Source of the DNA: Kitasatospora viridis
GTDB taxonomy: Bacteria; Actinomycetota; Actinomycetes; Streptomycetales; Streptomycetaceae
NCBI RefSeq assembly: GCF_007829815.1
Contig: NZ_VIWT01000002.1
Span: 62,001 to 126,000 of the forward strand
DNA length: 64,000 nt
Direction: 5' to 3'
The position numbers and the translations under genes were made by a program. The notes under the pieces are model-generated. The model was not told the DNA's origin, made no database searches, and saw nothing but the letters and a program-made list of their open reading frames with translations. This document shows, piece after piece, positions 1 through 8,124 of the stretch; position 1 is the first letter of the stretch, and each line of letters begins with the position of its first letter.

Positions 1-198
1 ATCGACGCCGGATCCCGGACGAACGTGTGGGGCGTGGACTCCGCCGACGCGATCTACCGCTACACCAACCACGACGCCAACCCGTGGATCAAGATCCCCG
101 GTACCGCCAGCGACATCGCCGCCGGCGCCGACGGCACCGTGTGGCACGTCAACAGCGCCGGCGAGATCTACCGCTACACCGGCGACCAGCCGAGCTGA
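1..198 (+). CDS. C-terminal end of a tectonin-repeat (beta-propeller) protein, partial
   Basis: The reading frame is open from the first base and stops at a TGA, giving the last 65 residues of a longer protein. Two repeats of the tectonin type are visible: a NVWGVD...IYRYT unit, then a tryptophan-led KIPGTASDIAAGADGTVW unit ending in IYRYTGD. Tectonin repeats build beta-propellers that usually bind carbohydrate or lipid A-like ligands. The upstream part, including any signal peptide or catalytic domain, lies outside the window, so the full function cannot be given. Confidence 0.75.
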   Translation: MDAGSRTNVWGVDSADAIYRYTNHDANPWIKIPGTASDIAAGADGTVWHVNSAGEIYRYTGDQPS

Positions 199-234
199 TC
201 CCGGCCTCGCCTCTCGTGCGGGCCCTGACCGGGA

Positions 235-264
235 GGGCGGGTCCGCACCAAGCCGGGCCCGCCC
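235..264. terminator. Probable bidirectional terminator hairpin
   Basis: GGGCGGGTCC and GGGCCCGCCC can pair over ten positions with one G-T wobble around a ten-base loop. It sits between two convergent genes, the tectonin protein and the NADAR protein. There is no U tract, which is normal for actinobacterial terminators. Confidence 0.5.
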
Positions 265-282
265 CTTGCGAGCCCGATCCCG

Positions 283-1404
283 TCACAGCTCAGGGATCCC
301 GGTCCGCCGCGCGTGCAGCTCGGAGCGGACCAGTTCGAGCAGGCGCCCCGTCCAGCCGCGGCCCCGGCCACCGTTGTCGCCCCAGAAGGCGGACTCCAGG
401 TCGTCGTAGATCAAGGTGGCGTCCTGCGTCGACAGCAGGATCTCGGCCAGCTCGGGGTGCTGGTCGTACTTGGCGCGCAGCAGGCGCGTCATGACGGCGG
501 TCCGGGCCTGCTCCCAGCCCTCGCGGCGAGGCGCCCCGGCCGCGAGCTTGCGCGCCGTGAAGGCGGAATCCGCCGCTGCGATCGCGGCCCGGAGCTCGGG
601 CTGAGCAACCGACAGGGCCCAGTAGGCATGGGCGACGGAGGGGTAGTCGGCCTCTCCGATGGTGATCGGGGCGGGGTACTCGGTGCGCAGGCCGACCGTG
701 CCGGGATCGTCCAGCGGCTCCTTCGGAAACGTCTGGTGTAGGTGCACCGCAGGGGCGTGGGACGCCGCCGGTCCGTCGGTGGGGACGCGTTCGGCCCGCT
801 CGGCGCGCCGGCGGGCCCGCTCCTCGAAATACGCGAGGGCGCTGTCGTAGACCTCCTGCGTGATCGGCGGATCGGCCGCTACGTAGGTTCGGCCGCCGGG
901 CCCTGCCAGCAGCACTCGCAGCGGCGCGTCCTTCCGATCCATGTCTCCCAGCGCGTAGCGGCGCCGCGAGGCCGGGATGGCCAGGAACGCGGCATGGGCG
1001 GCGGCCCGGTTCTCCTCGGTCCGGTCGGCGAGGAAGGCGTCGACGGCGGCCAGGCAGCGGCCGGTCGAGTCCGGCCGCCGGTTCAGCTGGTCGATGGTGT
1101 CGCGGACTTCGGCGAGCAGCAGCTCGGGGGTCAGCCAGCTCCGCGGCTCGCTGAACTTCCACTCCGCGAGGTCGTGCGCGGACGCCTCCGCGCCCTCGGG
1201 GATGCTGGTGGTCACCCAGCCGGTGCGCAGCTTCTCCTCGAACTCCTCGATGGTCACCAGGCCCCAGCAGTTGATGAGCCCGTCAGCGTAGATGAAGAGG
1301 TCGGTGAGGAAGTAGTGGCCGCCGTTGCGGATGAAGACGTGCCGCCAGGTTCCGGGTATGCGGACGCCGTCCGCGGTGCGATGGGTGATCCGTTTGCCGA
1401 TCAT
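283..1404 (-). CDS. NADAR-domain protein with an uncharacterised N-terminal domain
   Basis: 373 residues. The C-terminal part (about 235-365) has the features of the NADAR (NAD- and ADP-ribose-associated) superfamily: EADYPSVAHAYWA, a conserved AKYDQHPEL block and a terminal FWG...GRLLELVRSEL block. Family members act on ADP-ribose-linked or riboflavin-related metabolites, and some remove ADP-ribose from DNA or protein. The N-terminal part (1-110) starts MIGKRITHRT and resembles a separate small domain seen in front of actinobacterial NADAR modules. The middle is charged and Arg/Ala-rich. The ATG was chosen because the homologous-looking sequence begins there; upstream in-frame sequence is low-complexity shadow. 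It is divergent from the acetyltransferase on its start side. Substrate is unknown. Confidence 0.8.
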   Translation of the reverse strand: MIGKRITHRTADGVRIPGTWRHVFIRNGGHYFLTDLFIYADGLINCWGLVTIEEFEEKLRTGWVTTSIPEGAEASAHDLAEWKFSEPRSWLTPELLLAEVRDTIDQLNRRPDSTGRCLAAVDAFLADRTEENRAAAHAAFLAIPASRRRYALGDMDRKDAPLRVLLAGPGGRTYVAADPPITQEVYDSALAYFEERARRRAERAERVPTDGPAASHAPAVHLHQTFPKEPLDDPGTVGLRTEYPAPITIGEADYPSVAHAYWALSVAQPELRAAIAAADSAFTARKLAAGAPRREGWEQARTAVMTRLLRAKYDQHPELAEILLSTQDATLIYDDLESAFWGDNGGRGRGWTGRLLELVRSELHARRTGIPEL

Positions 1405-1521
1405 CCTGGGATTGTGTCGCAGCGCAGGCCCGGTCGGCCCCAGGGTTTCCTCCGGGGCGGCTGACCCGCCCAGCCGGTTAATGGGTTGCGGGGCTCCCGG
1501 GCGGGGTGTCAGATCCCGGCT

Positions 1522-2388
1522 ATGACGATTGTGCTGGGAACGCCGACCGCGGCCGGGGTGCGCGAGGCCATGGGCGCGCTGCGGGAGTGGCAGGACGACG
1601 GGGCGCCGATGCAGCTGCATGCGGGGGACATCGGCTGGAACTACCGGTTCGGCACGGCCGAGACGGCCGCGGCGGTGCGGACCTGGAGCCGGGGCGGGCG
1701 GATCCTCGCTGTCGGGATGCTGGACTCGCCGACGGTGGTGCGGATGACGGTCGCTCCCGACGCCTTCCAGGACGAGGAGTTGGCGCGGCGGCTGGTCGAG
1801 GACTTCTCGCTGCCCGAGCGCGGGGTGCTGCCGGGCGGAGCGGTGTCCATCGAGGCGCCGGTCGGTCTGCTGCTCCACGACCTGCTGACCGAGGAGGGCT
1901 GGGGCGTCGACGAACCGTGGACGCCGCTCTTCCGCGACCTCGCGGACGCGGTGGAGGACCCCGGTGTGCCGATCAGGGTGATCGGCCCGGAGCAGGCCCA
2001 GGACTTCGCCGACGTGCTGCGGTCCGCGTTCAAGACCACGCGGCCCACGCGCGCGTACCGGCACGCGATGTCGGCGGGGCCGTTCTCCTCCGACGCCCGC
2101 TGCCTGGGCGCCTACGACGACCAGGGCAGGCCGGCGGCGGTGGTGACGGTCTGGTCGGCGGGCCCGGGGAAGCCGGGACTGGTCGAGCCGATGGGCGTCC
2201 ACGAGGACCACCGCGGTCGCGGGTACGGCCGGGCGATCACCCTCGCCGGGGCGGCCGCGCTGCGGGAGCTGGGCTCGTCGAGCGTCCGGGTGTGCACCCT
2301 GAGCTCCAACGTCGGCGGGATCGCCACGTACCAGGCGGCCGGGTTCGAGGCGAGGCCGGAGATCGGGGACCGGATCCGCACGGCCTGA
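1522..2388 (+). CDS. GNAT-family N-acetyltransferase
   Basis: 288 residues. The C-terminal half carries the GNAT acetyl-CoA-binding core: PMGVHEDHRGRGYG (R/Q-x-x-G-x-G/A loop at about 230-236), followed by a helix and then the NVGGIATYQAAGF segment typical of motif B. The first 130 residues are not a recognisable GNAT core and may be a degenerate second GNAT fold, as in tandem-GNAT proteins. An ATG further upstream in the same frame would add twelve non-conserved residues, so the MTIVLG start is preferred. Acceptor substrate cannot be predicted. Confidence 0.8.
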   Translation: MTIVLGTPTAAGVREAMGALREWQDDGAPMQLHAGDIGWNYRFGTAETAAAVRTWSRGGRILAVGMLDSPTVVRMTVAPDAFQDEELARRLVEDFSLPERGVLPGGAVSIEAPVGLLLHDLLTEEGWGVDEPWTPLFRDLADAVEDPGVPIRVIGPEQAQDFADVLRSAFKTTRPTRAYRHAMSAGPFSSDARCLGAYDDQGRPAAVVTVWSAGPGKPGLVEPMGVHEDHRGRGYGRAITLAGAAALRELGSSSVRVCTLSSNVGGIATYQAAGFEARPEIGDRIRTA

Positions 2389-2410
2389 CGCTGGTTCAGG
2401 CCGGCCCCCT

Positions 2411-2536
2411 TCGCGCACTACGGGGCGGCTCGCCGTAGGCGGCGCGGTGCGCCAGGTCGGTGCGGGCGGGCACAGCGCCGTGGTCCGGTTCCCCGGCGGG
2501 TTCGTCACCGAGATCCACGACGGCACGCTGACCTGA
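2411..2536 (+). pseudogene. Possible C-terminal remnant of a VOC/glyoxalase-like gene
   Basis: Between the two acetyltransferase genes one frame reads as protein-like sequence ending in GGHSAVVRFPGGFVTEIHD and a TGA. This is the type of C-terminus found in VOC-superfamily (glyoxalase/bleomycin-resistance-like) proteins. There is no start codon or upstream domain, so it looks like a decayed fragment. The call rests on motif resemblance only. Confidence 0.3.
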
Positions 2537-2646
2537 CGGCACGCTGACCTGACGAGCCGACCGACTGACGGGCCGACAGGCGCGGCCACCGGTAAGGCTC
2601 GGGCCCGAGCCGCGGTGGCCGCGCACCGGTTCGTAGACTGCTGATC

Positions 2647-3243
2647 ATGAATCGCACACCCGTACCCCCGCCCGCGAGGCTGCCGGTCCTGGAGACCGCC
2701 CGGGTCCGGCTGCGGGACCACCGCGCCGACGACCTCGACGCGCTGCGCCTGGTCTGGGGCGACGCCGAAGGGATGCGGCACCTGTCGACCGGGGTCATGG
2801 ACGACGGCCGGATCCGGCGCAAGCTCGACGAGGCCCTGGCGACCGCCGCCGAGCTGCCGCGCCGTCACTACCACCTCGCCGCCTGCCTCCAGGGCGAGGA
2901 CCGGCCCGTCGGCGGCATCCGCCTGGAGGTCGAGGACGCCGACACCGGGTACTCCGGTGTCTTCACCATGGCCCGGCGCCTGCGCGGCTCCGGGTGCGCG
3001 CCGGACATCGGCTGGCTCATGCTCAAGCTCGCCTTCGCCGACCTCGGGCTGGCCCGGGTGCGGAGCATGGCCTCGGTGGAGAACACCGACGCGGTCCGGG
3101 CGATCACCCGGTTCGGCTTCCGGCCGACCGGTGAGACCGAGCGCTACTTCCCCGAGGCCGACACCACCATGCGCCTGGTGACCCTGGAGGTGCTCGCCGA
3201 CGACTGGCGCGCCATGCCGGTCCCGGACGGCGCCCGCCTCTAA
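2647..3243 (+). CDS. GNAT-family N-acetyltransferase, RimJ/RimL-like
   Basis: 198 residues. The protein opens with the ETARVRLRDHRADDLDALRLVW type of N-terminus found in RimJ/RimL-like acetyltransferases. It continues with a PDIGWLMLKLAF segment and the motif-B region SVENTDAVRAITRFGFR, in which a residue bound to one acetyl-CoA helps acylate an N-terminal or small-molecule amine. Its stop codon overlaps the stop of the convergent DUF6891 gene by four bases, so no terminator fits between them. The specific acceptor is unknown. Confidence 0.85.
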   Translation: MNRTPVPPPARLPVLETARVRLRDHRADDLDALRLVWGDAEGMRHLSTGVMDDGRIRRKLDEALATAAELPRRHYHLAACLQGEDRPVGGIRLEVEDADTGYSGVFTMARRLRGSGCAPDIGWLMLKLAFADLGLARVRSMASVENTDAVRAITRFGFRPTGETERYFPEADTTMRLVTLEVLADDWRAMPVPDGARL

Positions 3244-4157
3244 CCCACCAGGCGGCGCCGCCAGTCCAGCGGGGTGACGGTGATCGAGCGCCCCGGGTCA
3301 CCGTCCCAGTCGGCGGGGAGGCCGGCGGTGGCGAGGGCGGCCACCACCTCGTGGCCGATGGCCGCGGTGGTCGCCTCCGTGCCGTCGAACCCGCCGTAAT
3401 GGAGCGTCAGGCCGTGGCCGGCCGCGGCGTGGTCGGTGCTCTGGGTGTGGAAGTAGACGAACCCGCGGGCGTCGGGCTCGCCCGCGCCGCCGATCTCCGC
3501 CTGGCCGCAGCTGTGGCAGCAGGTGAAGTGCTCGCGGGCGGTGATGCCGGAGTCCTGGAGGGCGGTGAAGGCGCGGGTGAGCCGCTCGGGGTCGGTCCCG
3601 CCCTGCCACTCGGACTGCGCGGCGACCCGCTCCAGCCACAGCCGGTCGGCCAGCGCCACCGCCTGCGCGCGGGAGAGCGGGCGCCGGTCGGCGGTGGCCG
3701 GGTACTCCTCGGCGAGCTCGGCCAGTTGGGCCCGGGTGGTGTAGCCGACGGCGAGTTCCGCGCGCAGCCGCGCCTCCAACTCCCCGCGCTCGGTGTCGTC
3801 GAGGTCGATCGGCGGCACCTCGGGGGCGGGGCCGGTGTCCAGCGGCGACCAGGCCAGGTCGGCCTGCCAGCCGTCCTGGCGGCGGGCCCAGCCGGTGAGC
3901 ACCGCGGCCACCACCTCGGGCCGGTCCGTGTGCGCCTGGAAGTGCCGGTCGGCGGAGCCGTCGCGGTACTCCAGGGTGTAGGCCTCGCCGTCCGCGTGCC
4001 AGACCTGGGCGTAGTCGTCGGGCAGGTCGGGGACCCGCTGCACCACCAGGTACCGGTCGTCGGCACCGCCGATCCGCCCGACCAGCGCGGCCAGGTCCTC
4101 CGCCGAGGCGCGGACGTGCCGCTGCCAGTTCTCCGTCTCCACCACGATGTCGAGCAT
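3240..4157 (-). CDS. DUF6891 family protein
   Basis: 305 residues. The C-terminal third has the DUF6891 signature: a run of helical residues ending DSGITAREHFTCCHSCGQAEI, then ARGFVYFHTQSTDHA and LTLHYGGFDG. The CCHSC cysteines could bind metal. The N-terminal part is acidic and includes a region rich in Asp/Glu/Leu. The start MLDIVVETENW was chosen over an ATG six codons upstream. It lies 36 bases downstream of cynR on the same strand and may be co-transcribed with it, but no functional link to cyanate is apparent. Function is unknown. Confidence 0.75.
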   Translation of the reverse strand: MLDIVVETENWQRHVRASAEDLAALVGRIGGADDRYLVVQRVPDLPDDYAQVWHADGEAYTLEYRDGSADRHFQAHTDRPEVVAAVLTGWARRQDGWQADLAWSPLDTGPAPEVPPIDLDDTERGELEARLRAELAVGYTTRAQLAELAEEYPATADRRPLSRAQAVALADRLWLERVAAQSEWQGGTDPERLTRAFTALQDSGITAREHFTCCHSCGQAEIGGAGEPDARGFVYFHTQSTDHAAAGHGLTLHYGGFDGTEATTAAIGHEVVAALATAGLPADWDGDPGRSITVTPLDWRRRLVG

Positions 4158-4193
4158 GCGCAGACTCTGCCACACCCCGCCGACGCTTCCGGA

Positions 4194-5102
4194 TCACCGG
4201 GGTGGGGTGTAGCCGCGGGTGCGGGCCAGCTCGTGGACGAGCTCGGTGGCGGCGAGCGCGGCGGCGCTGCGGTAGGCGCCCTGACGGTGCAACAGGGTGA
4301 CGGTGCGGGTGGGCAGCGGCGGATCCAGCGGCACGGGGGTGAGGTGCGGGTGGTCGTGGGTGATCGCGTCGGGCAGCACGGTGGCGAGCGGGGTGCGCCG
4401 GACGATCTCGGTGAGCGCCTGCACGGAGTTGGCCTCGACCGCGATGCGGGGCGTGACCCGGTGCCGGGCGAAGTAGTCGTCGACGTGGCCGCGGGTGGCG
4501 AAGTCGCCGCTGAGCAGTGCCAGTTGTTCGTCCTGGAGGGAGCTGACCGGGAGCGGGCCGGGCGCCCGGCCGGCCCGCGGGAGGCCGGTGACCAGGCCCA
4601 GGGCCTCGGTGAACAGCGCGGTGGCGGCGACACCGGGCGGGTGCGGGCCGGCGAAGGCGATGCCCAGGTCGAGGTCGTCGGCGAGCAGGGCCGCCTCGAT
4701 CCGGTCCTGGGTGGTCTCCACCAGGGTCAGGCCGACGCCGGGGTGGCGGGCGTGCAGGGCGGCCGCCAGCGGGCCGACCAGGTAGGCGGTGAACGTGGGG
4801 GTGACGCCCAGGCGCAGGTGGCCGCGGGTCAGCTCCCGCACGTCGTGGACGGCGCGCTCGGCGGCGGCCAGGTCGCGCAGCGCCCGCCGGGCGTGGTCGG
4901 CGTAGACGGCGCCGGCGTCGGTGAGCCGCACCGTGCGGCCGCTGCGGTCCAGCAGCTGCACGCCCAGGGTCCGTTCCAGCTGCCTGACCTGCTGGGAGAG
5001 CGTGGGCTGCGAGACGTGCAGCTCCTCGGCGGCGCGGGTGAAGTTGCCGTGGTCGGCCACGGCGAGCAGGTAGCGCAGGTGACGCAGTTCGAGAGCGGCC
5101 AT
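4194..5102 (-). CDS. cynR: LysR-type regulator of the cyanate operon, CynR-like
   Basis: 302 residues, usual LysR length. The N-terminal winged helix-turn-helix is clear (LRHLRYLLAVADHGNFTRAA, then SQPTLSQQVRQLERTLG, to about residue 65). The effector domain contains LRLGVTPTFTAYLVGPL and a LLSGDFATR segment that match E. coli CynR closely. CynR activates cynTS when cyanate is present, and here it is divergent from cynT and cynS, which supports the assignment. The MAALELRH start is preferred to an ATG fourteen codons upstream, which lies in the operator region. Confidence 0.88.
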   Translation of the reverse strand: MAALELRHLRYLLAVADHGNFTRAAEELHVSQPTLSQQVRQLERTLGVQLLDRSGRTVRLTDAGAVYADHARRALRDLAAAERAVHDVRELTRGHLRLGVTPTFTAYLVGPLAAALHARHPGVGLTLVETTQDRIEAALLADDLDLGIAFAGPHPPGVAATALFTEALGLVTGLPRAGRAPGPLPVSSLQDEQLALLSGDFATRGHVDDYFARHRVTPRIAVEANSVQALTEIVRRTPLATVLPDAITHDHPHLTPVPLDPPLPTRTVTLLHRQGAYRSAAALAATELVHELARTRGYTPPR

Positions 5103-5224
5103 GGAGCAACCATAGATGGCACCAATGGCTCGCATGCCCAGCAACTCTTGGACGCTATAGGCACAGCTCAGGCATGGTGGATCTCACCAGCCCACAGGGG
5201 CCGACCGGAGGGAGTGACCGGACC
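5103..5224. promoter_or_regulatory. cynR-cynT divergent control region
   Basis: The 122-bp gap between the divergent starts must contain both promoters and the CynR operator. It is less GC-rich than its surroundings. A TTGGAC (5148-5153) and a CTATAG (5155-5160) are visible, with a related ATAG at 5112-5115. These could belong to the promoter or to the LysR-type T-N11-A operator, but no site can be assigned firmly by eye. GGAGGG lies about ten bases before the chosen cynT start. Confidence 0.4.
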
Positions 5225-5812
5225 ATGCAGGACCTCACCGAGGGCATCGCCCGCTTCCAGCGGGACGTCTTCCCGGCCAAGGCGGAGCTCTTCGCCCGCC
5301 TGGCGACCCACCACGCACCGCACACGCTGTTCATCGGCTGCTCCGACGCCCGCGTCGTCCCCGAACTGCTCACCGGCACCGAGCCGGGCGACCTGTTCGT
5401 CATCCGCACCGCCGGCAACCTGGTGCCCGCCCACAGCCCCGAGGCCGACGGCGTGACGGCGAGCATCGAGTACGCCGTCGCCGTCCTGGGGGTGACGGAC
5501 GTGGTCGTCTGCGGCCACTCCGCCTGCGGCGCGATGACCGCCCTCGCCCGGGGGCAGGACCTGAGCGGCGCCCCGGCGGTCGCCGCCTGGCTGCGCCACG
5601 CGGACGCCTCCCTGGCCCGCACCACCGCCGACGGCGACGTGCCCGCCCTGGTGCGGCAGAACGTGCTCGCCCAGCTGGCGAACCTCGCCACCCACCCCGC
5701 CGTCGCCCGAGCCCTGGCGCAGGGCCGGATCGCCCTGCACGGCTGGGTCTACGACATCCCGACCGGCCGGGTCGAGGACCTGACCCCGGCCGACCCCGCG
5801 CTCGCTGCCTGA
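5225..5812 (+). CDS. cynT: Beta-class carbonic anhydrase, CynT
   Basis: 195 residues. Beta-class zinc ligands and the catalytic dyad are all present: C39, D41 and R43 in GCSDARV, and H98 and C101 in CGHSACGAM, at the same numbers as in E. coli CynT. The enzyme hydrates CO2 so that the bicarbonate used by cyanase is regenerated from the CO2 released. The start MQDLTEGIARFQ was chosen because GGAGGG precedes it and because CynT proteins begin this way; an in-frame ATG 51 bases upstream is a less likely start. The gene is 68 bases upstream of cynS in the same direction. Confidence 0.93.
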   Translation: MQDLTEGIARFQRDVFPAKAELFARLATHHAPHTLFIGCSDARVVPELLTGTEPGDLFVIRTAGNLVPAHSPEADGVTASIEYAVAVLGVTDVVVCGHSACGAMTALARGQDLSGAPAVAAWLRHADASLARTTADGDVPALVRQNVLAQLANLATHPAVARALAQGRIALHGWVYDIPTGRVEDLTPADPALAA

Positions 5813-5880
5813 CCCGACCCGACCGCCACCCCTCGATTCGCCGCCCGTGAGGCGGCCCACCCCGAACAGGAGCCCCTCCC

Positions 5881-6351
5881 ATGGTGCACGCCCAGCTCGA
5901 CCCCGCCGCCCGCCAGGCCCTCGCCACCGCCGCCGTCGAGGCCAAGACCCGCAAGGACCTGACCTGGCGCCAGATGGCCGAGGCCTCCGGCCTGTCGGTG
6001 GCCTTCACCACCGCCGCCGTCCTCGGCCAGCACGCCCTGCCGCGCGAGTCGGCCGAGGCCGTCGCCGACCTGCTCGGCCTGGACGAGGACGCGGCCCTGC
6101 TGCTGCAGACGATCCCGGCCCGCGGCTCGATGCCCGACCGGGTCCCGACCGACCCGACGATGTACCGCTTCTACGAGATGCTCCAGGTCTACGGCACCAC
6201 CCTCAAGGCCCTGGTGCACGAGGAGTTCGGCGACGGCATCATCTCCGCGATCAACTTCAGGCTGGACGTGCAGAAGGTCGCCGACCCCGAGGGCGGCGAG
6301 CGCGCGGTGATCACCCTGGACGGCAAGTACCTGCCCACCAAGCCCTTCTGA
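5881..6351 (+). CDS. cynS: Cyanate hydratase (cyanase)
   Basis: 156 residues, the standard length. Cyanase converts cyanate and bicarbonate to ammonia and CO2. The catalytic residues occur at exactly the E. coli positions: R96 and E99 in YRFYEMLQVYG and S122 in DGIISAINF. The N-terminal half is the helix-turn-helix-like domain of cyanase (LTWRQMAEASGLSVAF) and the C-terminus ends in the dimer-forming GKYLPTKPF. With cynT and cynR it makes a complete cyanate-detoxification unit. Function is secure. Confidence 0.96.
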   Translation: MVHAQLDPAARQALATAAVEAKTRKDLTWRQMAEASGLSVAFTTAAVLGQHALPRESAEAVADLLGLDEDAALLLQTIPARGSMPDRVPTDPTMYRFYEMLQVYGTTLKALVHEEFGDGIISAINFRLDVQKVADPEGGERAVITLDGKYLPTKPF

Positions 6352-6455
6352 GGCTTGGTCAGGCCGGGCGGCGGCCACCCCGCCGCCGCCCGCTCCACCC
6401 TGCACCTTGCACCTTTCACCCCTTCACTCCTTCACTCCCGATTCCGGAGGCCCCC

Positions 6456-6983
6456 GTGGACTTCGCCCAGCGCACCATCGACCTCGCCCGGCGCAACGTC
6501 GCCGAGGGCGGCCGCCCGTTCGCCACCGTCATCGTCAAGGACGGCGAGATCCTCGCCGAGAGCCCCAACCGGGTCGCCCAGACCGGCGATCCCACCGCCC
6601 ACGCCGAGATCCTCGCCGTCCGCGAGGCCTGCACCAGGCTCGGCACCGAGCACCTGACCGGCGCCACCATCTACGTGCTGGCCCACCCCTGCCCGATGTG
6701 CCTGGGCGCGCTGTACTACTGCTCGCCGGACGAGGTCGTCTTCCTCACCACCCGCGAGGCCTACGAGCCGCACTACGTGGACGACCGCAGGTACTTCGAA
6801 CTCGCGACCTTCTACGACGAGTTCGCCAAGCCCTGGCAGGAGCGGCGGCTGCCGATGCGGCACCGGCCGAGCGAGGACGCCGTCGAGGTCTACCGGTCCT
6901 GGCAGCAGCGCAACGGCGGCGAGCGCCGGGTGGCCGGCGCCCCGACCTCCCCGACCTCCCCGACCTCCCCGACCGTCTCGTGA
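6456..6983 (+). CDS. Nucleoside/guanine deaminase-like zinc enzyme
   Basis: 175 residues of the cytidine-deaminase fold. Zinc-binding motifs are H49-A-E51 (PTAHAEILAVREA) and C79-P-M-C82 (HPCPMCLGALYY). The C-terminal region (VDDRRYFELATFYDEF, then PWQERRLP) resembles the domain-swapped tail of bacterial guanine deaminase, so guanine is the likeliest substrate. The GTG start follows a good GGAGG at five bases. The protein ends in a PTSPTSPTSP tail encoded by repeats of a nine-base unit. Its stop overlaps the GTG of the Nudix gene, so the two are translationally coupled. Confidence 0.83.
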   Translation: MDFAQRTIDLARRNVAEGGRPFATVIVKDGEILAESPNRVAQTGDPTAHAEILAVREACTRLGTEHLTGATIYVLAHPCPMCLGALYYCSPDEVVFLTTREAYEPHYVDDRRYFELATFYDEFAKPWQERRLPMRHRPSEDAVEVYRSWQQRNGGERRVAGAPTSPTSPTSPTVS

Positions 6984-7387
6984 ACCGGGTGATCGAGAAG
7001 GTGGCCTGGATCCAGCTGGACGCGGGCCGCCTCCTCGCGGCCCGCACCCACGGCCGCGACCTGTTCTACCTGCCCGGCGGCAAGCCCGCGCCCGGCGAGA
7101 CGCACCCCGAGGCCCTGGTCCGGGAGATCCGGGAGGAACTCGGCGTCACCCTCGACCCGGCAACCGTCCTGCCGGTGGTGTGCATCGAGGCCCCGGCGGA
7201 CGGCAAGCCCGCCGGCACCCTGGTCCGCACCACCTGCTTCACCGCCGACCACAGCGGCACGCCCACCCCCTGCGGGGAGATCGCCGAGATCGCCCACCTC
7301 ACCCACGGCGACCGCCTGCGCACCAGCGCCACCACCCGCGAGGTGCTGGACCGGCTCGCCGCCACCGGCCGACTGCTGCGTTGGTGA
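6980..7387 (+). CDS. Nudix hydrolase
   Basis: 135 residues. The Nudix box G-x5-E-x7-REUxEExGU is complete at residues 33-56, running from GGKPAPGETHPEALV to REIREELGV. Such enzymes hydrolyse nucleoside diphosphates linked to other groups, with Mg2+. The GTG start overlaps the TGA of the deaminase gene (GTGA), which suggests that the pair is made together and may act in nucleotide housekeeping. Substrate cannot be read from the sequence. Confidence 0.87.
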   Translation: MNRVIEKVAWIQLDAGRLLAARTHGRDLFYLPGGKPAPGETHPEALVREIREELGVTLDPATVLPVVCIEAPADGKPAGTLVRTTCFTADHSGTPTPCGEIAEIAHLTHGDRLRTSATTREVLDRLAATGRLLRW

Positions 7388-7395
7388 AAGGCGAG

Positions 7396-7408
7396 TGACG
7401 GACCGTCA
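7396..7408. promoter_or_regulatory. Candidate operator upstream of pcaI
   Basis: TGACGGACCGTCA is a perfect 6-1-6 palindrome placed 47 bases before pcaI. A TACGGT that fits an actinobacterial -10 element (TAnnnT) follows at 7416-7421. The arrangement suits a repressor or activator site for the catabolic operon, but no regulator is identified. Confidence 0.35.
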
Positions 7409-7455
7409 GAAGCCGTACGGTGGATGATGGCCGGATTCCAACGGGAGGTGAGTCG

Positions 7456-8124
7456 ATGACCGCGCGGCTGTGCGCGACCACGGACGAGGCGGTCGAAGGG
7501 ATCGCCGACGGCTCCACGGTGCTGGTCGGCGGTTTCGGAACGGCGGGCCTGCCGGTCGAGTTGATCGACGCGCTGGTCCGCCAGGGCGCCAAGGATCTGA
7601 CCGTGGTGTCCAACAACGCGGGCAACGGGGACACCGGGATCGCCGCGCTACTGGCCAAGAGGCGGGTGCGCAAGGTGGTCTGCTCCTACCCCCGACAGGC
7701 CGACTCGTACGTCTTCGACGCGCTCTACCGGGCCGGCCGGGTCGAGTTGGAGCTGGTGCCGCAGGGCACGCTCGCCGAGCGGATCCGGGCGGCGGGGGCC
7801 GGCATCGGCGCGTTCTTCTGCCCGACCGGGGCGGGCACGCCGCTGGCCGAAGGCAAGGAGGTCCGGGTCATCGACGGCCGCAGTCACGTGCTGGAGTACC
7901 CGATCAGGGGCGACGTCGCGCTGATCGGCGCCCACCGGGCGGACCGGGCGGGCAACCTGGTCTACCGCAGGACGGCCCGCAACTTCGGGCCGGTGATGGC
8001 GACCGCCGCGACCACCGTGGTCGCGCAGGTCCGGGAGGTCGTCGACGCCGGCGGGATCGACCCCGAGACCGTGGTGACGCCGGGGATCTACGTGGACCGA
8101 GTGGTCCTGGAGGCGGCCGAGTGA
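7456..8124 (+). CDS. pcaI: 3-oxoadipate CoA-transferase, subunit A
   Basis: 222 residues. The glycine-rich VLVGGFGTAGLPVELIDAL near the N-terminus and the SNNAGNGDTGIAALL block are characteristic of the alpha subunit of family I CoA-transferases. With PcaJ it moves CoA from succinyl-CoA to 3-oxoadipate. ATG 7456 was chosen over an ATG twelve codons upstream because GGGAGGTGAG precedes it. The neighbouring maleylacetate reductase makes 3-oxoadipate, which supports this substrate over the similar succinyl-CoA:acetoacetate transferase. Confidence 0.88.
   Translation: MTARLCATTDEAVEGIADGSTVLVGGFGTAGLPVELIDALVRQGAKDLTVVSNNAGNGDTGIAALLAKRRVRKVVCSYPRQADSYVFDALYRAGRVELELVPQGTLAERIRAAGAGIGAFFCPTGAGTPLAEGKEVRVIDGRSHVLEYPIRGDVALIGAHRADRAGNLVYRRTARNFGPVMATAATTVVAQVREVVDAGGIDPETVVTPGIYVDRVVLEAAE

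Noticed and set aside
3351..5456. A long open frame on the plus strand (701 codons) across cynR and the DUF6891 gene
   Set aside because: It is the antisense shadow of two genes with clear families (LysR and DUF6891), and its own sequence is Gly/Val/Arg-rich with no motif.
6942..6980. Nine-base repeats at the end of the deaminase gene as a CRISPR or VNTR locus
   Set aside because: Just over three copies of a nine-base unit inside the coding end (PTSPTSPTSP), a tail of the protein rather than a regulatory array.
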